Shown here: positions 14,482-22,367 of the stretch, piece after piece
How positions within the stretch are numbered: the first letter of the stretch is position 1
Layout: each line of letters starts with the position of its first letter
NCBI GenBank assembly: GCA_036271855.1
Contig: DATAZV010000309.1
Coordinates: 1-22,367 of the forward strand
DNA: 22,367 bases
Reading direction: 5' to 3'
From: JAQGMJ01 sp036271855
GTDB taxonomy: Bacteria; Pseudomonadota; Gammaproteobacteria; Burkholderiales; JAEUOS01
Program-made: the position numbers and the translations under genes
Notes under the pieces: model-generated
Told to the model about the DNA's origin: nothing
The model's database searches: none
What the model saw: only the letters and a program-made list of their open reading frames with translations

Positions 14482-15495
14482 ATGAGCGCGACCTTGCTGG
14501 AGGGGGACGAACCCAGGCTGCAAGTGCAGCGGCGGCTGTTTTCCAGTGCCGACGAGATGTCCCGCGCGATGCACGGGCTCACCATAGAAATCAACGTCTT
14601 GCGCGATGGCTTCTTTCCCTACGGATTGTTGAGCGCGCACCTGGGCGAGTGCATGCTCGACATCGGCGAGGTGGGCGCGTCCATCACCGCGGCCGGCACG
14701 GTGTCGCAGAATTCAATGCGGGTGATGGTGCCTATGCAGCATACCGCGGCGTGGTACGTCAACGGCTTGCCGTGCAAGCCCGGACAGGTGGCGATTTTCC
14801 GTCCGGGAGCGGAAACCTTCGCATTTACCGGCGGGCCGGTGCGCTGGGCGGCTTTGCAGATTCCCGAACCGTTGTGGCAGCGCCTGGCCGACGAATTCGG
14901 TGCCGGCGCGGCGGCGCAGCGCGCCGGCGACATGCAGATGGTGGAACCGGCGCCGGCGACCTGGCGCCACCTGCATCAGGCGCTGCGCGGCGCGATTGCG
15001 CTCCTGCGCGACTATCCCCGCTTAGCCGAGATGCCGCAAATCCGCCGCACCTTGCGACTAAGCCTGGTGCAGGCCTTTGCCGGCGTGGCGTTGCGCTGCG
15101 AGCGCGGGGCGAGCGCCTCGGTACCCGGTTTTTTGCGCGCCCGGGTGGTCAAGGCCGCCGAAGATTATCTGCGCGGCCATCCCGACATGTTGCTATTGCA
15201 TGTCTCCGATCTGTGCGAGGCGGCGGCGGTCAGCGAGCGTACCTTGCGCAATGCCTTCAACGAAGCCTATGGCATGGGGCCGATGCGCTATCTGCGCATC
15301 CGCCGGCTCAACCAGGTACGCCGGCTGCTGCTCAATCCGCGGCCGGTGATTGCATCGGTCACCGAGGCGGCGATGCGCTTCGAATTCTTCGATCTCGGGC
15401 GGTTCGCGCGCGACTACCGCGGGCTGTTTGGAGAAAAGCCGTCGGAAACCTGGGTCAGGCTGCGCGGTACGCGGGTACTGGCGGCCGCGCTGTAG
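14482..15495 (+). CDS. AraC family transcriptional regulator
   Basis: A 337-residue DNA-binding regulator. The N-terminal two-thirds form an AraC-type sensing domain with cupin-like strands (for example QVAIFRPGAETFAFTGGPVR). The C-terminal region (about 222-325) carries the two helix-turn-helix units: HVSDLCEAAAVSERTLRNAF followed by GMGPMRYLRIRRLNQVRRLL, then SVTEAAMRFEFFDLGRFARD and YRGLFGEKPSETW, the classical AraC/XylS ending. The ATG follows GAGG within GAAAGAGGCGGGAGGG. It is divergent from the histidine kinase gene across 268 bases, so it may act on that pair or on itself; the effector is unknown. Confidence 0.93.
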   Translation: MSATLLEGDEPRLQVQRRLFSSADEMSRAMHGLTIEINVLRDGFFPYGLLSAHLGECMLDIGEVGASITAAGTVSQNSMRVMVPMQHTAAWYVNGLPCKPGQVAIFRPGAETFAFTGGPVRWAALQIPEPLWQRLADEFGAGAAAQRAGDMQMVEPAPATWRHLHQALRGAIALLRDYPRLAEMPQIRRTLRLSLVQAFAGVALRCERGASASVPGFLRARVVKAAEDYLRGHPDMLLLHVSDLCEAAAVSERTLRNAFNEAYGMGPMRYLRIRRLNQVRRLLLNPRPVIASVTEAAMRFEFFDLGRFARDYRGLFGEKPSETWVRLRGTRVLAAAL

Positions 15496-15525
15496 CGCGC
15501 AAAAGTAAACCCCTGCTTTTGCGCG
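15496..15525 (+). terminator. hairpin directly after the AraC-type gene
   Basis: Arms CGCGCAAAAG (15496-15505) and CTTTTGCGCG (15516-15525) pair perfectly around a 10-base loop and begin at the base after the stop codon. The T-tract is within the right arm rather than after it, so efficiency is uncertain. Confidence 0.55.
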
Positions 15526-15536
15526 GGCTGAAGTGC

Positions 15537-15558
15537 AAAAAATTACCGGCGGAGCCGG
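15537..15558 (-). terminator. intrinsic terminator of the diguanylate cyclase gene
   Basis: On the minus strand CCGGC-TCC-GCCGG (15558-15546) is followed by TAATTTTTT ending at 15537. The stem is short but GC-rich and the six-base T-run is well placed. It lies about 80 bases past the stop codon at 15637. Confidence 0.65.
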
Positions 15559-15636
15559 ATAACTTTTTGGTTAAAAACTACGAAAAGGCTGGTCGCCAGG
15601 CGGTAGATCGCGCTTTGTGGCGCTTGGCTACCCGGC

Positions 15637-18600
15637 TCACGCGGACTGCACGCGCAGCAAGGGCGCGACGTTGTAGGTGTCGCGGCCGGAGGCCTTGGAC
15701 TGGTAGAGCATCTCGTCGGCGCGCTGCACCAGGGTTTCCGCGCTCATCTCGCCGCCCTGGTAAAAGGCCAGGCCGATGCTGGTGGTGATGCTGATCGCCT
15801 GCTGGTTGAGCGAGAAGGTCGGGCGCATCGCCTGCACGATTTTTCCGGCCACCGCGGTGGCATCCTCGGGTTTGCGCAGGTTCGGCAGGATGATGGTGAA
15901 TTCGTCGCCGCCCAGGCGCGCCACCACGTCGGAATCGCGCAGCGAGCGGATCAGCCGGCCGGCAAAGGCCTTCAGCAGGGCATCGCCGGCCAGGTGCCCG
16001 TAGGTATCGTTGACGTTCTTGAAATGGTCGATGTCCAGGTACATCAGGGCCAGCAGGGATTTGTCGGCCTGGCTGCGGGCCATCAGGTCGGCCAGGCGCA
16101 GCTGGAAGCCGGCCCGGTTGGCCAGGCCGGTCATGCTGTCGACCTGGGCCAGCTGGATCAGGCGCTTTTCCTCCAGCTTGCGCGTGGTGATGTCCTGGAT
16201 CGTGACGTGAAAGCCCACCACGGTGTCGCTCGCGCGGCTGTCCTCGGTGCCCGCGCGCATCTGCGGGATGTAGGTGGTCTCGAAGCAGTGGTATTGGCCG
16301 TTGTCCGGCTCGTCGCGCTCGAACACCAGGGTCTCCCCGCGCAAGGCGCGGCGGATGTAGCTTTCCATCACGGCATAGTTGGTCTCGCCCTGCAGCTCGC
16401 GGATGGTCATGCCGAGGATCTCCGAGCGCGGCCGGCCGAACTTCCTTTCGTAGGCCTTGTTGACGAAGCGGTAGCGCTCGGTGGTATCGATGAACGACAC
16501 CATCGCCGGCAGGGTATCGGTGATGGTGCGCAGGCGCGACTCGCTGTCGCGCAGCGCCTGCGCGGCCTCCTTGTCGGCCGAGATGTCGTGCATGATGCTG
16601 GAGAAATATTCGACCTGGCCCTCGGCGTCGCGATGGGCGATGATCATGTGGGTAACCGGCGTTTCGTGCTTGTCGCGGTCATACACCGCGCTCTCGCCGA
16701 TCCACAGGCCGTCGCGCAGCGCCACCGGCATCGCCTCGTTGAGCATGCGCCGGACCGCGGCGCGCGGGTAGTAGTCTTCCATCCGGGCGCGCGAAATGTC
16801 TTCGTCAGGCTTCAGCCCGGCATGGCGGCGCGCCGCCGGATTGAGGTAGGTGATGCGCCCGTCCGGCGCGCTGATGGCGACGAAATCCGCATTGGCTTCG
16901 ATGATCGCCGCCAGCATCTTGCGCGACTGCCGGGTGGCGCGGTGCTCGGTGATGTCGTTCAGGCTGCCGACGTAGCCCGTCACATGGCCGTCCAGCATGA
17001 TCGGCGCGGCCTTCGCCTCGACCCAGACCTCGGTGCCGTCCGGGCGCGCCAGGCGGTGCGTCAGGTCGAAGGGCTCGCCCTCGCGGCCCAGCCGCCGCCC
17101 GGCTTCCAGCACGCGCTCGCGGTCCTCCGGGTGGATCGCCTTGATCCAGGCACGGCCGACGGCGCCGCCCGGTTCGAGGCCGGCGATCTGCTCGTAGGTG
17201 CGGTTGGCGTAGGTGAAGTTCCCCTCCAGGTCGGCGCGAAACAGGCCCAGCGGCGAGGCGTCGTTGACCGCCTGCAACTCGGCCCGCTGCGCGCGCACCA
17301 GGAATTCCTGGCGCTTGCGGGTGGTGATGTCTTCGATCACGCCGAGGATGTATTCGGGTTTGTCGTGGTCGTCGAAAATCGGCAGGGTGACGCGGCTCAG
17401 GGTGCGCGAACTGCCGTCGGTGCGGTGATACTCGTATTCGGGCGTGTTGCGCACCATCGGATCGGCCAGCATTTCCCGGTCCTCTTCCTCGTAGATGCGC
17501 GCCATTTCCTCCGGGAATGCCTCGACGCCGGATTTGCCCAGCACCTTTTCCGCGGTATAGCCGGTGATCACTTCGGCAGCCTCGTTCCAGACGACATAGC
17601 GGCCATAGTCGTCCGGCCGCGCGCTCTTGGCGAAGATCATCACCGGCAGGTAGTCGATCAGGGTCTGCAAAAACTTGCGGCTGTTGCGCTGCTCGGCCTC
17701 GGCGCGCTTGCGCGCTGTGATGTCGCGGCTGGTGACGGCGATGCCGCCTTCCACCGGCACCACCTGGTGGCGCAGCCAGCGCGCGCTGGCCGTCGGCGTG
17801 TCGACTTCGAATTCTTCCTCCAGCGGCAAGCCGCTTTCAACCACTCGCGCGTATTTGTCGAAAAACCCGTTGGCGCGGTTCACCGGCAGCAGTTCGCACA
17901 GCGGCTGGCCGACGATTGTATCCACCGGCAGGCCGATCAGCGCGGCGCCGGGCCGGTTTACCTCGGCAAAGCGGAAGTCGGTGATGCCTCCGGCGGTATC
18001 GCGCATGGCCTCGAAGATATAAAAGGCATCCAGGCTGCCCTCGGCCGCCGCGCGGTAGATCGCCTGCGCGTGGCTGGCAGCGTGCCGGCTGTGTTCCAAC
18101 TGCCGCCCCTGCAGCATCAAAAAGGCGGTGAAGGCGACGATGAACAGCGAACCCAGGCTGGCGCCCCAGAGATAGTTGGTGCGGTTGTTATTGAACGTGG
18201 CGTAGGCATCGTCTTCCGCCAGGCCGGCGATGGCGATCATCGGAAAATCCTTCAGCTGGCGGTAGCTGTAGATGCGCCGCACCTGGTCGACCTTGCTGGC
18301 GCGGACAAACGAGGTCGCCGAGATCGCTTCGCTGCCGCGCTTGAACGCGCCGAAATCGACCGCCTCGCCGTATTGCGTGTCCTGCCCGATGCGGCGGATG
18401 CGGAACACATCGTCGTTGCCCAGCAGGCCGACCGAACCGTGCTTGCCGAGAAAAGGGGCGTCGTAGTCGGTGTACAGGGTCTGCGGATTGAACGCCACCA
18501 TGACGATGCCGGCGAAGGAGCCGTCGGGATTGTTCAGGCGCAGGCTCACCGGAATCGACCATTGGCCGGTGACGCGGCCGATCGCCGGCTTGCTGATGAA

Positions 18601-19026
18601 CAGGTCGCCGGTATCGGCTTCGACGTGGGCCTGGAAATATTCGCGCGACCGGACGTTGGGGATGTCGGAAGCCAGGGTGCGCGCCAGCACCTTGCCCTGA
18701 CTGTCGGCGATCACCACCAGCTTTGACACTTCGGGCGGCAGCATGCCCTTGCGGCGCGAGATTTCGGCCAGGTCGACGCGGCCGGTGGTCTCGAATTCCA
18801 TTTTCAGGAATTGCGCAAACTGCTCTACCTGGTGCAGCAGGCGCGCCGTATGTTCTTCGTAAATCTGCACAAAGGCCTGGCTTTCGGCCAGCGCCTGGTG
18901 TTTCGCATTCTCGTGTTCGTCGGCGATGCGATACAGCACCAGCGCCCACAGCGTAACCACCAGCAGCACCGCGAACAGCGGCAGCAGCAGCATCAGCAGC
19001 GGGCGGTTGGAAAAGGGGCGGGACAT
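15637..19026 (-). CDS. membrane diguanylate cyclase: Cache sensor, five PAS domains, GGDEF
   Basis: A 1129-residue sensor that would make cyclic di-GMP from two GTP. TM1 (about 9-31) and TM2 (about 286-304) enclose a periplasmic double-Cache-like domain (about 35-280; note KLVVIADSQGKVLAR, SREYFQAH, FISKPAIGRVTGQWSIPVS). Five PAS units follow at roughly 318-438, 450-570, 580-695, 700-815 and 825-948, each ending in a PAC-like motif such as SRDITARK, IEDITTRK, LNDITEHR, MHDISADK and IQDITTRK. The GGDEF domain (about 955-1120) has the intact GGDEF signature (1039-1043), the MTGLANR start, and an RDSD inhibitory site (1030-1033) exactly five residues before it, so it should be active and product-inhibited. 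No EAL domain is present. Shine-Dalgarno upstream is weak; the ATG at 19026 precedes TM1 directly. Confidence 0.95.
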   Translation of the reverse strand: MSRPFSNRPLLMLLLPLFAVLLVVTLWALVLYRIADEHENAKHQALAESQAFVQIYEEHTARLLHQVEQFAQFLKMEFETTGRVDLAEISRRKGMLPPEVSKLVVIADSQGKVLARTLASDIPNVRSREYFQAHVEADTGDLFISKPAIGRVTGQWSIPVSLRLNNPDGSFAGIVMVAFNPQTLYTDYDAPFLGKHGSVGLLGNDDVFRIRRIGQDTQYGEAVDFGAFKRGSEAISATSFVRASKVDQVRRIYSYRQLKDFPMIAIAGLAEDDAYATFNNNRTNYLWGASLGSLFIVAFTAFLMLQGRQLEHSRHAASHAQAIYRAAAEGSLDAFYIFEAMRDTAGGITDFRFAEVNRPGAALIGLPVDTIVGQPLCELLPVNRANGFFDKYARVVESGLPLEEEFEVDTPTASARWLRHQVVPVEGGIAVTSRDITARKRAEAEQRNSRKFLQTLIDYLPVMIFAKSARPDDYGRYVVWNEAAEVITGYTAEKVLGKSGVEAFPEEMARIYEEEDREMLADPMVRNTPEYEYHRTDGSSRTLSRVTLPIFDDHDKPEYILGVIEDITTRKRQEFLVRAQRAELQAVNDASPLGLFRADLEGNFTYANRTYEQIAGLEPGGAVGRAWIKAIHPEDRERVLEAGRRLGREGEPFDLTHRLARPDGTEVWVEAKAAPIMLDGHVTGYVGSLNDITEHRATRQSRKMLAAIIEANADFVAISAPDGRITYLNPAARRHAGLKPDEDISRARMEDYYPRAAVRRMLNEAMPVALRDGLWIGESAVYDRDKHETPVTHMIIAHRDAEGQVEYFSSIMHDISADKEAAQALRDSESRLRTITDTLPAMVSFIDTTERYRFVNKAYERKFGRPRSEILGMTIRELQGETNYAVMESYIRRALRGETLVFERDEPDNGQYHCFETTYIPQMRAGTEDSRASDTVVGFHVTIQDITTRKLEEKRLIQLAQVDSMTGLANRAGFQLRLADLMARSQADKSLLALMYLDIDHFKNVNDTYGHLAGDALLKAFAGRLIRSLRDSDVVARLGGDEFTIILPNLRKPEDATAVAGKIVQAMRPTFSLNQQAISITTSIGLAFYQGGEMSAETLVQRADEMLYQSKASGRDTYNVAPLLRVQSA

Positions 19027-19305
19027 GCCTGGGTGGGTAGGGTTGGCGGCCGGCGGTTAGGGCGACGCACAATCGGGCCGCCCGGTCCAGTGCGGAATGG
19101 GACGGTTCAAGCTACCTGACAATTCAGGCATGCGTGAATGAATACTAGATCGCAATTTTCACCGAAAAGGGCTGAATTGAGGGGGTTTTCCGGCATAAAG
19201 CCGGGCTTGGACCGAAAAAATGGCTGGTTTGCCCGAGTTCGGCGTCCGAAATCCGGCTTGGGCACTGTCAAGCACCCATTGCGACCCGGCCGGCCCGCAG
19301 GTAGT
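19027..19305. other. intergenic region upstream of the diguanylate cyclase gene
   Basis: About 280 bases with no supported gene. It contains the leader and promoter of the minus-strand cyclase gene and the 3' region of the DUF1877 gene. A 16-base near-palindrome with TTCA/TGAA arms around GCATGC lies at 19123-19138 (one mismatched pair), and a short CCGGC-N5-GCCGG hairpin at about 19190-19204. I could not define a convincing -35/-10 pair. Confidence 0.5.
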
Positions 19306-19803
19306 TCATGCCAGATAGGTGATCAGCCCCATGCCGTCGCGGTGCGCCGCGCCGACGAACTGTTTCAGTTGCACGAAATGACCCGCCAGGTAGGCCAGCA
19401 CATCCTCCTCGCCGGTGAGGGCGCGTTCCCAGATGCCCGGGTAGACGTCGGCGGCGATCATCGCTTCCGGGTCGAAGCGATGGCGGAAGTCCTCGGTGGA
19501 AATGCACTGCAGCAAATCGTCGAACAGGGCCACCTCCTCGCTGGAAAGTGCCCGCGCCGAGCCATAACCGGCGCACATCTTGGCCGCCGGGTCGCCCAGC
19601 GGGTGTCCGCCCAGGATGTAGCCGCGCGGACCGGCGGTGCCGCGCGCGCTGCCCGCCAGCAGGAAATGAATGCCGTGCCAGGCATCATCGAGATCGATGT
19701 CCGGACCTTCCTCGTCCAGCATTTCCTCGAGGTGGCCGGGGTCGCGTGCCAGCTCGACGATCTGCTCGTCGTCGGCCAGGCGCCAGACTGAAATCATGCC
19801 CAT
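19306..19803 (-). CDS. DUF1877 (YfbM-like) protein
   Basis: A 165-residue soluble protein starting MGMISVWRLADDEQIVELAR, matching the N-terminal signature of the DUF1877/YfbM family (MGMI, followed by a helix). Other family-like features are the acidic stretch LEEMLDEEGPDIDLDDAWHG, the IHFLLAG segment and the LGGHPLGD loop, with DVYPGIWERALTGEEDVLAY towards the C-terminus. The ATG has GAGGAGA six bases upstream. There is no signal peptide or membrane segment. The biochemical function is unknown; the family is widespread in bacteria. It appears monocistronic and is divergent from the downstream MCP gene. Confidence 0.88.
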   Translation of the reverse strand: MGMISVWRLADDEQIVELARDPGHLEEMLDEEGPDIDLDDAWHGIHFLLAGSARGTAGPRGYILGGHPLGDPAAKMCAGYGSARALSSEEVALFDDLLQCISTEDFRHRFDPEAMIAADVYPGIWERALTGEEDVLAYLAGHFVQLKQFVGAAHRDGMGLITYLA

Positions 19804-19967
19804 GATTGTCTCCTCGCAACTGTGCCGCGCGGCCTGAGGGCCTGCGGGCAGCTATCTTACGAGTCTTGGCAGGGGCGGTAAAGGGCTGCCCGGGCGCAGG
19901 CGGAAATGGCGGGTGAAAGCCGCGCTGTTCGCAGGACCGGCCGGCCTGTCATCAAGCTACGATGCCT

Positions 19968-20000
19968 AATCCCCCAATCCCCCTGGCTGGATTGCGGATT
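19968..20000 (+). repeat. imperfect inverted repeat in the MCP gene leader
   Basis: Outer arms AATCC (19968-19972) and GGATT (19996-20000) and inner arms CAATCC (19975-19980) and GGATTG (19989-19994) could stack into one hairpin about 30-60 bases upstream of the MCP start. Two tandem AATCCCCC units are part of it. The role is unknown; it may be a leader structure or an operator. Confidence 0.35.
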
Positions 20001-20031
20001 TTGTGCGCGGCCAACGCGCGGAGACAACCAA

Positions 20032-21660
20032 GTGAACCTAAGAAATCTTTCCATCAGTGCCCGCCTCGGCGTGGCTTTCGGCATCGTGCTGGCGATCAAC
20101 GCCTGCGCGATGCTGTACTCCGTCCGCACCATCGGTGACATGGCAGGACAATTCAATGTGCTGACCTCCGAAACCCTGGCGCAGGTGCGCAATGTCGAGG
20201 ACTGGGAATCGCTGACGCAGCAAAATGCGCCGCGTTCGCTGGCAGTGGCGATGACCAACGACGCGCGTCTGGGCGAGCTTTATTCGGCGCAGATCTCCGC
20301 CACCAGCAAGCGCATCGGCGAAATCCAGAAGACAGTGGAGAGCCAGATCAGCACGCCGCAGGCGCGCGCCCTGTTCGACAAGGTCTCCGAGCGCCGCAAG
20401 GTCTACCTGGCCGAGCGCGACAAGGTGTTCGCGCTGAAAAAGAAGGGCGAATTCGAGGCGGCCGCATTGATGGCCACCGGCACCATGGCGCAGCGCCTGG
20501 ATGCCTATCGCGGCGCCACCTCCGAATTGCGCGACTACGAGCGCGGCCGTATCGATGCCAATGCACACGCGATGGCGGCCAGCGCCGACGGGGTGCGCAA
20601 GCTCCTCCTGGGCATGCTCGCCGGCAGTCTGGCGCTGACCTTCATCATTGCCATATTGCTGACGCGCGGCATCACCCGGCCCCTGGCCGCGCTGCTGGGC
20701 ATTGCCGACCGCGTCGCCGCCGGCGACCTGCGCGGGCATATCGAACCGGCTGGCAGCGACGAAATCGGCGCCCTGACGCAATCGGTGGGCACGATGCAGG
20801 ACAACCTAAAGATACTGATCGGCCGGGTCCGCGCCGATGTCGACGCAGTGACCCATTCATCCGGTGAACTGGCGCATGCCGCCGACGAACTTTCGGCCAG
20901 CGCGGAGTCGCAGACCGAGGCGGTGGCCTCGACGGCGGCTTCGGTGCAGGAATTGACCGCCTCGATCGTCCAGGTTTCGGAAAATGCCGAAGTGGCGCGT
21001 TTCGTCGCCGAGCAGACCGCCGAGGTCTCCGGTCTCGGCGTCGTGCAGGGCGGTGCGGCGGCCCGCGAGATCGGCGAAATCGACCGCTCGATCGGCGAGT
21101 TCGGCACGCAGATGGCGGAACTGACCAGCCGCGCCGGCGAAATCGGCTCGGTGGTGAAACTGATCAAGGAGATCGCCGACCAGACCAATCTGCTGGCGCT
21201 GAACGCGGCGATCGAAGCTGCGCGTGCCGGCGAACAGGGCCGCGGCTTTGCCGTGGTGGCCGACGAAGTGCGCAAGCTGGCCGAGCGCACCAGCGCCGCC
21301 ACCACCGAAATACAGAACACCATCGGCGCCATCCAGTCCAGCGTGGGCGGGGCGAGCGAGCGCATCGACGGGCTGAAAAAGCGCGCCGCCGCCGGCGTCG
21401 CCTGCATCGAGCGCCTGATGGAACCGCTGAACGAACTGGGCAGCGGTGCGGCGCGTGCCGTCGATAATCTGCGCGATCTGGCCGATGCCACTCGCGAACA
21501 GCGCGTCGCCAGCGAACAAATCGCCGGCACCACCGAACGGGTGGCGGCGGCGGCCGAGCAAAACCGGGCCTCGGTGGCGCAGGGCCGCGATACGGCGACC
21601 GAACTCAAGTCACTCGCCGCGCGCCTGCGCGCTTCGGTCGGCCACTTCCAGTTCCAGTAG
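20032..21660 (+). CDS. methyl-accepting chemotaxis protein
   Basis: A 542-residue chemoreceptor that signals to the CheA kinase. It has TM1 (about 11-31), a periplasmic four-helix-bundle-type sensor (about 35-188, all helical, with TPQARALFDKVSERRK), TM2 (about 191-210), HAMP (about 211-263), and a cytoplasmic signalling domain with the highly conserved hairpin tip EIADQTNLLALNAAIEAARA and GEQGRGFAVVADEVRKLAER (380-419). The start is a GTG at 20032, giving MNLRNLSISARLG; GGAGA lies seven bases upstream at 20020-20024. The frame is open to an ATG at 19906, but that extension adds a non-membrane stretch without a ribosome binding site. There is no C-terminal CheR-docking pentapeptide. The ligand is unknown. 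Confidence 0.95.
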   Translation: MNLRNLSISARLGVAFGIVLAINACAMLYSVRTIGDMAGQFNVLTSETLAQVRNVEDWESLTQQNAPRSLAVAMTNDARLGELYSAQISATSKRIGEIQKTVESQISTPQARALFDKVSERRKVYLAERDKVFALKKKGEFEAAALMATGTMAQRLDAYRGATSELRDYERGRIDANAHAMAASADGVRKLLLGMLAGSLALTFIIAILLTRGITRPLAALLGIADRVAAGDLRGHIEPAGSDEIGALTQSVGTMQDNLKILIGRVRADVDAVTHSSGELAHAADELSASAESQTEAVASTAASVQELTASIVQVSENAEVARFVAEQTAEVSGLGVVQGGAAAREIGEIDRSIGEFGTQMAELTSRAGEIGSVVKLIKEIADQTNLLALNAAIEAARAGEQGRGFAVVADEVRKLAERTSAATTEIQNTIGAIQSSVGGASERIDGLKKRAAAGVACIERLMEPLNELGSGAARAVDNLRDLADATREQRVASEQIAGTTERVAAAAEQNRASVAQGRDTATELKSLAARLRASVGHFQFQ

Positions 21661-21671
21661 CGGACTACGCG

Positions 21672-21687
21672 GGCGGCAGGCGCCGCC
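21672..21687 (+). terminator. possible weak hairpin after the MCP gene
   Basis: GGCGGC-AGGC-GCCGCC forms a six-base-pair stem eleven bases after the stop codon. There is no T-run, so factor-independent termination is doubtful. Confidence 0.25.
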
Positions 21688-21793
21688 GCGCGGGTGGCGC
21701 ATCACGGCAGGCAGGTCGGATATCATAGGGATTGGAGCCGGGCGGCGCTTTGCCTTCCCGGTATCGGCCGGCTGCCGAAAATCCCCTGGCCGA

Positions 21794-22367
21794 ATGAAAA
21801 GTCCGATGCCCGCCGAAGAAATACCCCTCAGCCCGCAAGATATATACGCCCGTACCGCCGAAGGCAGTGCCGCGATGGATGATGGCGGCCGTCCCCTGTC
21901 CTCTGGTTTTCGTGAAATGCTCAAAGCACTCGACGGCAAGCGCACCGTCGAGGACCTGGCGGGCAAGTTCCCGCGCCTGGATGAGGAAGACATCACCGCC
22001 TGGCTGCGCGAATTGCTGCGCATGAAATTGATCGACTTTGCCGAAATACCCTTCGAATTGCCGGTGGCGAAAGCGGCCAGGCCAGCCGTGGCCGCCCCCA
22101 AGCCAGCGGCGGCCGCCGCCGCCAGCCTCGACGAGTTTGACGTCTCCGCAATGGCCGCCAACGTCGAGGAATGGCTCAAGCAGGACACGGAATCGTTCAA
22201 AAAGGTCGCCAAGGCCGACCTCAACGCGACCATCCAGAGCGCGGCCCTGCGATCGACGCAGGCGTGGGCGACCCTGCAGGACAGTGGTTTTTTCGCCAAT
22301 CTGGCCGAGCCGCTGCCCGCAGCCGGCGCTGCGCCGGCGCCGGATCGCGCCAAGGCCGCGCTGTCGT
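21794..22367 (+). CDS. hypothetical protein, C-terminus cut by window edge
   Basis: The frame opens at ATG 21794 (or ATG 21806, four codons later) and continues for 191 codons to the right edge. Neither start has a clear Shine-Dalgarno. The N-terminal 85 residues (PAEEIPLSPQDIYARTAEGS, then LDGKRTVEDLAGKF and ITAWLRELLRMKLIDFAE) look like a small winged-helix fold. A Pro/Ala-rich linker (about 93-112) follows, then an acidic helical part (DEFDVSAMAANVEEWLKQDT). There is no signal peptide or membrane segment in the visible part. I do not recognise the family; similar N-terminal modules in related bacteria may sit in front of signalling domains, but that is from general impression only. It is 133 bases downstream of the MCP gene on the same strand. 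Confidence 0.75.
   Translation, partial: MKSPMPAEEIPLSPQDIYARTAEGSAAMDDGGRPLSSGFREMLKALDGKRTVEDLAGKFPRLDEEDITAWLRELLRMKLIDFAEIPFELPVAKAARPAVAAPKPAAAAAASLDEFDVSAMAANVEEWLKQDTESFKKVAKADLNATIQSAALRSTQAWATLQDSGFFANLAEPLPAAGAAPAPDRAKAALS

Noticed and set aside
14400..15788. A 462-codon plus-strand frame overlapping the AraC-type gene in another frame
   Set aside because: The AraC helix-turn-helix motifs lie in the frame starting at 14482; the other frame is Arg/Ala-rich noise and runs into the convergent gene.
15994..18726. A 910-codon open frame on the plus strand, antisense to the diguanylate cyclase
   Set aside because: It mirrors the codon bias of the real gene opposite; its translation has no domain, no plausible composition, and the opposite strand encodes clear Cache, PAS and GGDEF domains.
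19879..19906. Possible sigma28 (FliA) promoter TAAA-N16-GGCGGAAA upstream of the MCP gene
   Set aside because: Only five of eight positions match the GCCGATAA box, the spacing is off by one, and it lies about 125 bases from the start codon.

Overview
The window looks like an ordinary chromosomal stretch from a GC-rich, motile, aerobic Gram-negative, most likely a betaproteobacterium of the Oxalobacteraceae type (Massilia/Duganella/Janthinobacterium-like). This is an inference from gene content and protein style: pseudopilins, a TRAP binding protein, NhaA, an MCP, a multi-PAS diguanylate cyclase, and strong GC bias at third codon positions. I see no rRNA, tRNA, insertion sequence, phage gene or CRISPR array.

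Left part (1-5393), all on the minus strand: an edge-truncated unknown gene, then a tight four-gene run read from right to left: a soluble Hanks-type Ser/Thr kinase with an unrecognised C-terminal domain, an M20 metallopeptidase, a canonical GspG-like pseudopilin, and a second pseudopilin that lacks the usual Glu5 and has a Pro/Ala-rich tail. The genes overlap or are separated by at most about 75 bases, so they are probably co-transcribed. This is the most unusual group in the window.

Middle (5394-11062): a small exported Tyr/Pro-rich protein ends in a near-ideal terminator and is divergent from a nicotinamide phosphoribosyltransferase (NAD salvage). The NAMPT promoter region carries four GTAAC/GTTAC half-sites around a perfect -35 box. 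A strong bidirectional hairpin separates NAMPT from a minus-strand group: SRPBCC protein, then a cupin-type metal enzyme, NhaA antiporter and a D-threonine aldolase/D-serine dehydratase-like PLP enzyme.

Right part (11083-22367): a TRAP substrate-binding protein without visible membrane subunits; a CHASE3 histidine kinase overlapping its single-domain response regulator, whose reading frame seems to start at a rare ATC codon behind a strong Shine-Dalgarno; a divergent AraC-type regulator; a Cache-PAS5-GGDEF diguanylate cyclase with intact active site and inhibitory site; a DUF1877 protein; a methyl-accepting chemotaxis protein; and a truncated unknown protein running off the right edge. This part is dominated by environmental sensing (two-component, c-di-GMP, chemotaxis).
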